A stretch of DNA of 64,000 bases from Apiospora phragmitis (lineage: Eukaryota > Ascomycota > Sordariomycetes > Amphisphaeriales > Apiosporaceae): contig JAQQWL010000008.1 of assembly GCA_038363925.1 (NCBI GenBank), positions 806,001 through 870,000 of the forward strand. Direction: 5' to 3'. Position numbers and translations under genes: made by a program. Below, in pieces: positions 56,864 to 64,000 of the stretch; positions within the stretch are counted from its first letter, which is position 1; the number at the start of each line of letters is the position of its first letter. Below the pieces are notes generated by a model. The model was given only the letters and a program-made list of their open reading frames with translations. It made no database searches and had not been told where the DNA came from.

Positions 56864-58159
56864 ATGAAATCTCTTCGACCTCGACTGGGTAGCGCACAAG
56901 TGTTCGCAGATTCCCTTCAGTCGTTCATTACCAAGCCCCTTAATCGAAATACCAGCATATGCAGCTCTAGAAAGCCCTTTTACAGCAGTCGAAGGCTACT
57001 TGTAGACCATTCTACAGATACTAGAGGGTTTCACCAAGCTGCCTCCAGAAAAGCACTCCCGACCTCTGATAAAATAGCCTCACATCTCCGAGCTCCTTGG
57101 CTACTTGAACATTCTAGTGGTGTTCCGAAAGACGGTCAAAATATGCAACCTTCAACCCCTGACTACGCCACCACGACTGCGTCGACCGAGGGACAACCAA
57201 CTGTCCACGATGTTTTTGAACCTAAGACGGGGACTTGGCAATATGTCGTTGCTGATCCAGCTACCTTGATGGCTGTCATCATTGACCCCGTTCTAGATTT
57301 CGATCTTGCCACTCAAGTCATCTCGACTACTACGGCTGACGCACTATTGTCCCTTGTCAAAGAAAAGGGCTACCATGTCTGCATGATTCTCGAAACCCAC
57401 GCGCATGCCGACCATCTAACTGCTGCGTCTTATCTTCGGTACCGCCTGGACACAGGAAGCGACGGACTCAAGCCACTGGTGGTCGCTGGGCAACGTATTC
57501 GTGAGATGCAGGAGGCAATAGGAGAGAAGTACGGCGTTCCGGGTGAGGAGTACATCAATGTATTTGACAAGCTCTTTGGCGACGATGAGATGTTCCAAAT
57601 CGGCCAGCTTACGGCGATGGCTATTCACCTTCCGGGCCATACTCCCGATCACCTTGGCTACAAGATAGGGGGTGAGTAAGTCCTATACTATGCGAAAGCA
57701 TGAGCCCCTTTCCATTCGCATATTGCTGACATTCGTCCATGGCGTGACTCAGACAACGTTTTCGGCGGCGACTCCCTCTTCAACGCCGACTTGGGCACGG
57801 CGCGCTGCGACTTCCCCGGCGGCAGCGCGCGGGATCTCTTCAAGTCGGGCCGCAAGCTGCTCAGCATGCCGGACCACGTCAAGATCTGGACGGGCCACGA
57901 CTACCCTCGCCGAGCGCGGGAGCCCCGTGGCCTACATGACGGTCAGTGACCACCGCGCGCAGAACAAGCACCTGCGCGACGGCGTCTCCGAGGACGAGTT
58001 CGTGGCTCTGCGCGAGGAGCGCGATGCGACGCTGCCGGCGCCCCAGCTCCTCCACCAGTCTCTCCAGGTTAATATCCGTACCGGGCAGTTGCCAAGCCCA
58101 ACGAGGATGGGGCGCGCATGCTGCACCTTCCCCTGAAGGTTAACGGCGAGAAATGGTGA
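56864..58159 (+). CDS. Mitochondrial persulfide dioxygenase (ETHE1-like), two frame breaks
   Basis: Metallo-beta-lactamase-fold iron dioxygenase oxidising glutathione persulfide to sulfite, downstream of SQR. Exons 56864-57671 and 57753-58159. A long Ser/Arg-rich N-terminus (about 100 residues) looks like a mitochondrial presequence. Domain: VHDVFEPKTGTWQYVV, ETHAHADHLTAASYL (H-x-H-x-D-H), IHLPGHTPDHLGY, DNVFGGDSLFNADLG and IWTGHDYP, i.e. all metal ligands. After GHDYP the frame shifts near 57904-57908 to reach ERGSPVAYMTVSDHRAQNKH. A second break near 58093 (CC where CCC is expected) leads to the end KPNEDGARMLHLPLKVN, stop 58157-58159. Both breaks lie beyond the active site but would truncate the protein. 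Confidence 0.88.
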
Positions 58160-59085
58160 GGAGGTGGTTGATATCGGCGTATTGATTTCTTGTCTTAATA
58201 TCACAGACTGTATCACCTTTCAGTGAATAGTGTACGTTGAATGAATAATGGGAGTTGTGCTATGGTTTGCTTTCAGTATGTGCAACAACCATCTCACCAA
58301 GTGTAACTTTGCTGGCCGTCACCGGGTCTAGCCGGAGCCGCAACCTGGTTGGACAGGTACCTCTTTTCAGAAGCATTTTATTGTTGACCGTAACAGGTTT
58401 ATCTAGATACAGCAGTCCAAACCTCTCGATCGCGTATATCGTTATCTTCGATCGCCATTCTGTATCGACCAAGGTCACCTAGGCATTCCATCCATATCGC
58501 TTCAAATGCTGGGACTGTTTCGTATAGCAGCGCCATCATAGAGTAAGCAAGGTAGATGAATATCAGCATATGCTCTGGGGAGCTAGGCAAACGATGCATC
58601 AGCAACTCAAAAGACGTAGATCCCATACTACCACATCCTACCGGGCATATAATACACGATAACCCCAGGAACTGGAAGCACAGATAGTAGGACGTGTGAC
58701 CAATCTCCTACTTCAAAGGCTGGTGGGTTCGACGGTCTGTAGTAATAGCCATCGATAATTTCAAAGCAGTCAATGGGACCAGTCTTGCATGCCCAGACGC
58801 AGCAGGCATTATGTATTATGTTGAGATGCTATATCGAGAGCGCTGAGACGATTGATGAAAAGACGATAGTCCATCAGTTGCCTCACAGATCCTCATACTG
58901 CAAGTGGCAGAAGCATCATTAAACGAATTGAACTTCAACAACGCTATTTAATCCCCAAGCCATGCCATGATACCAACTTTCATCTTGAGCTGCGCTCCTA
59001 AACAGACAATGCAGTCCGATCAATAAGCCGGCATTCACTGACCATATCCATCTGATTTGTCGTCATAGGGTAGGCCCAAACAGCT
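58160..59085. other. Gene-poor region, proximal part
   Basis: 3' flank of the dioxygenase gene. Short frames only; no recognised element. Confidence 0.4.
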
Positions 59086-59400
59086 CTAATTCAACTTCTC
59101 TAAGATACGGTCCAGTTCCTTCTTGGTTTCCTTTCTAGACTTCTTATGGCGACGGATGCGTCCGAGGTCTGGTCTGCCACCATGACGTTACGGTCGCTGC
59201 TAGAGCTTGGCTCGAAGCGAAACGCGCTTACTAGTATCAGGCAGCTTCTTCCTTTCGGCCTTTCGTTCTGAGGCGGTAGTCGGATGAGATGTGATGTATG
59301 GTCCTCTCATAACGGAACTGGAGCATTCACAGCGGTGATGGTGAACTGGAGGCTGAGGGTACCCACCCTTCACCTTCTTCTTGGCATGAAGAGAGCATGG
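59086..59400 (-). pseudogene. Possible decayed coding region
   Basis: About 105 codons in one frame broken by two nearby stops (TAG 59200-59202, TAA 59188-59190). Sequence on either side is protein-like and strongly basic: KKKVKGGYPQPPVHHHRCEC, ASERKAERKKLPDTSKR, then RHGGRPDLGRIRRHKKSRKE and ELDRILEKLN before a final TAG. Stops of the TAG/TAA type are what C-to-T changes at CAG/CAA give. A further partly open frame continues upstream to about 59700 in another phase. No family recognised and chance cannot be excluded at this base composition. Confidence 0.25.
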
Positions 59401-60634
59401 TTACCCAAGTGTATGGGTTGTATAGTAGTTCAATGATGACTAGTAAAGCCTCACGACAACGACTTGCAGGGAGAGACAAGAGGGCTCTGGGACTAAACAG
59501 AACTTCCGGGACAGCTTATGATGGATCCCTCTGTCTGATATGGTAGGCATCAAGTAGAGTGTCACCTCTGGAGAGCAGGATCGTCTTGTCTACTTATAAC
59601 GGAGCAGATGTGACAGACATGCAGTTTCTAATGGCTCGCCCACCAGCTGTGTTTTCGGTGAGTTGCCTCTTGACTTGTACACCTGCTTGCTCGTTCGTAT
59701 TTTAGAGGACTCTGGACCGAGCAAGCTACATGTGGTACCTAACACCAGATACTGAGATGAATTGGGCCTCTATTCATACATCCCCCAATCGTACGGGTCA
59801 CATTTCAAGATACTAGACATGATGAGCAAACTACTGATGCAGAGAAACGAGGCAGCCATGTACAACTCCCCGTCACCAGCACCTATCTGAGAATGCGGAT
59901 CTTACGACGACTAATATAATTCGCTGCGCGTAATATTCGCTGATCGAGATCCCTGCAACGACACGCCACGAAGTTCCTATGTATTTGATCGCTCCAGTAG
60001 CCTCGCTCTCTTTACCAAGGGGCCAGAATGCCTAACGAAGGTGGATCTACTGCTCATACCACCCTGAGGCGGTATTATCCTAGCGGCGATCTCAGAAAAG
60101 CAGTCGGGGGATTGGCCAGCCTCCCTCGCCAGTTCGTCTTGGATTAAAAAGCATAGAAAAGCTTGTGGGTGTCGTACGTGCGTTCTACTTCGTCAGCTCT
60201 ACACCCGCCCCCCTGAAAGTTTGTTAAATTCATACCCTTGTGTGAGAGCCCTTGTACAGGTATTTATTTCATGCGTCCGCAATACCTCTATCGTGCTGAA
60301 ACGTATAACAGCTGTTCAGTGGCGGGACATCTTTTACGGTAGTAACTCCTCTCTTTTTTTATGTTTTAAATGGACGTTCGATGTACTCCCTACACAAATA
60401 TAGCCTTTCGGTACTTCGTCTGAAGTCCGAAACGGTATCCATCGTTTAACAAACTTTCAGGGATCCTATTGTACTGCGATGGCCTCGACGTCCTCTGAGA
60501 CATTCTCTCTATCAATTCCCCGCGTTCCCGCCTTCTTGAAATCATACAATGGAATCTCATTTGAATCTACCTGACTGGCTTGCCCGTTCAATATGTAGCC
60601 CCAATACGTAGCCAAGATCAAACTTACTGAGTAC

Positions 60635-60667
60635 GTGCCCGCTATGTGCCCGCTATGTGCCCGCTAT
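60635..60667. repeat. Three perfect tandem 11-bp units
   Basis: GTGCCCGCTAT occurs three times without interruption (60635-60645, 60646-60656, 60657-60667). Function unknown; a slippage-type minisatellite is the simplest reading. Confidence 0.85.
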
Positions 60668-61160
60668 GCCTCGGGTGCACCTTATGAACCCGTTCAAGTA
60701 ACTAATAATCCGATCTCGAGCGGCACCGAACCTAATCGATGGTCGGGTTACATGACCATTTGACTGGTTAAGAATTGCTTGTTATTCCATGGCAGATGGC
60801 TGTAATAAGCGATGATGACTTTTCCTTAGATAACCTTCACTGCCAGTGGATAAGGGAGACCGAATGTCGTCACAGAATCACTCGTCGGGGGCTAAGTGCC
60901 ATCCCTTACTACCCCAATCGCACCTTCAACATTAGAAATTCATATCCAGCCTGAATAGTAAGCCATTCATAACAAGACTTTTTTTGAACATAGCAATGTC
61001 TGACAGGACTTACTTACGATATATGCTGGCAAAGGCTCTTGGGGCGGAGCTTGGCTTAATCACAGCAAGGATTGATCTAGGAGTTGGGTCTGAAAATATA
61101 TTAGGGGAAAGAAACCCCGAAGGCTTGGAAAATAAGAGAGACGATATATATATTTGCATT

Positions 61161-61204
61161 TTGACTACAGGCTCCTTTCGGCTTGACTACGGGCTCCTTT
61201 CGGC
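61161..61204. repeat. 22-bp tandem duplication
   Basis: Two adjacent copies (61161-61182 and 61183-61204) of a unit beginning TTGACTAC and ending GGCTCCTTTCGGC, differing at one base (A at 61169, G at 61191). Confidence 0.85.
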
Positions 61205-61709
61205 GAGACGCTTCACTCATGGTTGGCTCATAGGAGAAGGGCTCGGGAGCAGCTCGAATACCAAGTAGTTATAAGGACCTCCTCATCCGACTCGACTATC
61301 TTGCCCATGTAATGTACGGACTTGTGTTTTCCGCGAAAGGCTTCGTATTATGCTCTCTTGTGGTAACTACATACTGTTGTGAGGTAGGGTGGTAGCTAGC
61401 ACCTTGGCCCTCCAAGAATGGACGTAATGCGGGGGCTAGGCCGTAACACTTGACTTACAATAGACCACTTCACTGCTGACTTTTATTGTTATGACTACCA
61501 CCGCCATTCAGTCATTATTCGCTGCTTTTCTTTGGAGTATTACTGTTCTTCGAAAGAAACCAGTCGAGAAGTGTGCCCAGCTATCTCTTTGTTTTATTAT
61601 TTTAATTCTTGTATTCCTACGCCATGCTAATGAGGAAAGGGGGAGCTCAATTCTTGTCGGAAACCGCAGTGTGCTCCATCTCAAATTGCCAGTTCTCCAG
61701 CCCACAACC

Positions 61710-62252
61710 ATGTGTGCAACCCAGGGCACAAACCATAAGCTCTACTTCGCGTATGGCTCGAACCTGTCATGCACGCAGATGAAAAAGCGCTGTCCCGGCG
61801 CCGCTCCGGTCGCACTCGGCCATCTTCGCGGCTGGAGATGGATCATCAACGAGCGGGGCTTCGCCAACATCGTCGAAGACCCCGCAGCAGCGGCGGCGGA
61901 CAACGACAACAAGGCGTCTGCTCCTGGCGTTTATGGCGTTCTCTACACGCTGCCGCCAGATGACGAGGCCGAGCTGGATGTCCACGAGGGCGTCCCCACG
62001 GCCTACGAGAAGGAGATGCTGGATGTCGAGGTCGTCCAGGGCACCACCGGGTCATCAGAGAACGACGAGTACAGACAGTATGAGCAGCAGACCCTGGTCT
62101 ACATTGACTACCACCGCGTCAAGGCAGACAGTCCTCGGCCTGAATATGTGAGCCGTATGGACCGGGGCATCGCGGAGGCTCGGCGGGATTGGAGTTTGCC
62201 CGATTGGTACATTGACCAAGTTATGCGCAAGTTTATACCGGAGGCGTCATGA
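61710..62252 (+). CDS. Gamma-glutamylcyclotransferase-like (GGCT/AIG2 fold) protein
   Basis: 180 aa from ATG 61710 (MCATQGTNHKLYFAYGSNLS). The YFAYGSNL motif, KRCPGAAPVALGHLRGWRW, ANIVEDP and GVYGVLYTLPPDDEAELDVHEG (with the catalytic-type Glu in the E-L-D-V-H-E-G segment) are those of the gamma-glutamylcyclotransferase fold, which releases 5-oxoproline from gamma-glutamyl substrates. The frame is open 219 nt further upstream to an ATG at 61491 and would encode a hydrophobic segment (LCFIILILVFL); this could be a signal-anchor but the downstream start fits the family. Specific substrate unknown. Single exon, intact. Confidence 0.85.
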   Translation: MCATQGTNHKLYFAYGSNLSCTQMKKRCPGAAPVALGHLRGWRWIINERGFANIVEDPAAAAADNDNKASAPGVYGVLYTLPPDDEAELDVHEGVPTAYEKEMLDVEVVQGTTGSSENDEYRQYEQQTLVYIDYHRVKADSPRPEYVSRMDRGIAEARRDWSLPDWYIDQVMRKFIPEAS

Positions 62253-62768
62253 TTACGCACTGTCAAGTATACAATATAGAAAAGAGGAGTTGATTGGGTT
62301 GCTGATGGTTATAGGCTTCGACTAGTAATTTGATGAGTATTATAGAGATGGTGCTGCAGATAGAGGAGTTCTGAACTCACAATGGGAAACCCCCTTTTTG
62401 GCCAGTCCTACCGACGTCCTATCGAACAAGACTCCGAACTGTTCTGCTATCACGGGTATCTAATTGAAGAAATATCCTATTAAGTCTAGTGACTTTAACT
62501 ACTAAACGTATCCCCCTTTTACACATTCTGGATGTAGTGATAGTGAGTGCGCAGTTATCGTACAACCGAATCTATAACCGGTTCAATACCATCAGATCTC
62601 ATAATACGGAGACGACTGACTGCCCATCCCAAAAATCAAATCATTCGTTGCGCCATCCTTATAAGCCCGCTCCGCTTGCCCATGCAAATTCGCACATAAA
62701 ACACAAATCTTCCGTATCTGACTGGATTTCATATCATATGGTGTCCTGCCCATAAAGACGTTGGCGTA
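62253..62768. other. Convergent 3' regions
   Basis: About 515 nt without a supported feature. Confidence 0.45.
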
Positions 62769-64000
62769 TTACGCACCGCACTCCACCCCTCCATCGCCCA
62801 TTGCATCCCGAAGGATTCTGGCCGCATCGTTGTCCTCGAGTCCCGCGTCACCTTCGTTGCCCCAAGCATTATCGAACCAGGTCTCCATGCCTCCCATTGT
62901 CGCCTCGTCGTCTTCGTTCGAGCCTGCTGCTTGCTCGTCTTGGCTGACTTCAACGTTACTACCACCCCTCGTTGTACTACCACCACCACCAGCAACCAAA
63001 GACCCATAGTCGTTGGACTGCCGCAAAAATTGCGCAGCCAGGATTTCGCCGGCAATGTCCTCCACCTCTAAATCGGACGCCGCAAAATTGTCAAGCATCA
63101 TCATGTTTCCATGGTAAGGCCTGCTGACTAGGTCTCCTCCACTCATCGTGCCGTTCATATGGGCAGCGGACACTGCGTTCCTTGTAATAGTACTGCCATC
63201 CTCGTCCAACGAATTCGCGGGCGACTCTGTCTCGTCCGAGGATAGAGAATGCACTGTGCCGGGCGCAGGAGGAATAAATGTAGAGACGGAAGAAGTCTGC
63301 TGGCGCTGGTGCTGATGCTGTTGTTGGTGGTAGTGCTCACCCAGTACCGTATACGAATTCGGCGGAGAGAACATCTGGTGGTGCGATGCCGCTGCAAACC
63401 CAGGGATAACACTGGGGCCCATCCTTGGGCTGCCCCTGAGCAGAGCCCTCACAGGGTTTCGCCCCGCGGTGAAGAGGCCGCGCAGGCTGGCCGGGAAATC
63501 CGACTCTTCTGGTAGGCGCCCCTTTGCGAAACTCAGATCCATGGTCATGGCGAGCCGCAGGTAGCATCCAGGCTGCGAGGCCAGTATGTCGGTCCAGTTC
63601 GCGATCGTGCTCGTCGTGCTGGTCGTTGGCAGAGGCGTGGGAGTGTCGAGCTGGGCCAGGGTCATGATGTGCCGGATCGTCTCACTCACGTAATCGCAGC
63701 CGTCGTACTGTGGCGTATACGTCTTCATGGCCTCGACAAGCACGCTGAGCCGATTCTGTTTCACCAACTCATCGGGCGAAGGTTGGCTTCGACGGAATGA
63801 GGATAGTTTGACGTCTATGATATGCAGAACAAGGGGCAAAGCTGTGCACGGTACGCTACAGAGAAGGTAAGCGGCTGGATCATTTGGTTAAGTCGGGAGA
63901 AAGAAACATACGCGCTGATTGGGAGCCATCGAGCCAGCTTGAGTTGGATGAGCTCCTGCAGACACTTGGTAACTCCGGATGCGGCCTCCTGGAGCTCGTG
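62769..64000 (-). CDS. Fungal-specific transcription factor, C-terminal part (Ctf1/FarA-like?)
   Basis: 3' portion of a gene running off the window. Two exons: 63912-64000 and 62769-63855, intron 63856-63911 (GTATGT donor). The first encodes the end of the fungal transcription-factor middle homology region (VTKCLQELIQLKLARWLP), continuing across the intron to TALPLVLHIIDVKLSSF, LVEAMKTYTPQYDGCDYVSE and TIRHIMTLAQLD. The rest is a disordered activation-type tail rich in Ser, Gln, His, Gly and acids. The LPLVLHI/DVKLS and QYDG motifs are typical of the cutinase/fatty-acid regulator group (Ctf1, FarA/FarB), but the Zn2Cys6 domain lies outside the window, so the subgroup is tentative. Confidence 0.72.

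Larger units (their letters stand above)
59401..61709. other. Gene-poor region with small tandem repeats
   Basis: About 2.3 kb with no supported gene. Contains two short tandem repeats listed separately and AT-rich stretches (60300-60420, 60940-61160). It ends in the promoter of the next gene. Confidence 0.45.

Noticed and set aside
59410..59900. Additional partly open frames upstream of the possible decayed gene
   Set aside because: Open stretches occur in two frames at once, so they cannot be told from chance at about 48% GC.
1..64000. tRNA, rRNA or CRISPR arrays
   Set aside because: Looked for T-arm/anticodon patterns, rRNA motifs and regularly spaced repeats by eye; found none convincing. 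A tRNAscan or Rfam search would be decisive.

Overview
The window is nuclear DNA of a filamentous ascomycete. Coding regions are GC-rich and broken by short spliceosomal introns (mostly 50-150 nt, with GTAAGT/GTGAGT-type donors and CTAAC/CTGAC-type branch points). The gene set includes a GH45 endoglucanase, an Ino4-type bHLH, SAT4/rhodopsin and 2EXR proteins, a Cyanovirin-N-like secreted protein and a Zn2Cys6-type regulator. The MPP-beta protein closely resembles that of Neurospora, which points to a Sordariomycete; genus cannot be told from sequence alone.

Layout. 1-890: 3' part of a GH45 cellulase. 2.3-7.2 kb: a three-gene aminomuconate block (ACMS decarboxylase, RidA-type putative 2-aminomuconate deaminase, 2-aminomuconic semialdehyde dehydrogenase), which would channel tryptophan/3-hydroxyanthranilate carbon away from NAD synthesis. 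7.6-9.4 kb: class I alpha-mannosidase. 10.1-12 kb: PA-TM-RING ubiquitin ligase. 14.4-16.9 kb: DUF726 alpha/beta hydrolase. 17.6-18.8 kb: SAT4 membrane protein with an in-frame stop. 19.9-25.7 kb: 2EXR protein, Maf pyrophosphatase, Ino4-like bHLH, mitochondrial threonyl-tRNA synthetase. 26.3-35.2 kb: membrane coiled-coil protein, DUF7053 protein, Utp11, and a large protein of unknown role. 37.2-42.1 kb: D-amino-acid oxidase, Cyanovirin-N-like protein, an Asn/Gly-rich small ORF and a small cysteine-rich secreted protein. 43.4-52.4 kb: MPP-beta, raffinose-synthase-type GH36, an extended SDR with a 14-nt micro-exon, and mitoribosomal mS38/Cox24. 52.7-58.2 kb: secreted agmatinase-like ureohydrolase, then a divergent pair of sulfide:quinone oxidoreductase and persulfide dioxygenase, i.e. 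the first two steps of mitochondrial sulfide oxidation. 58.2-61.7 kb is gene-poor with small tandem repeats and a possible decayed gene. 61.7-64 kb: gamma-glutamylcyclotransferase-like protein and the C-terminal part of a fungal transcription factor.

A window-wide pattern matters for anyone using this sequence. At least eleven single-base frame breaks interrupt otherwise well-conserved genes. Most sit in short C/G (once T) runs, and the models become whole multiples of three when one base is added or removed. The corrected aldehyde dehydrogenase has exactly the 487 residues of human ALDH8A1. The simplest reading is homopolymer error in the sequence rather than gene death. Two in-frame stops (SAT4 protein; Asn/Gly-rich ORF) and a missing segment in the ureohydrolase are of a different kind and may be real decay.
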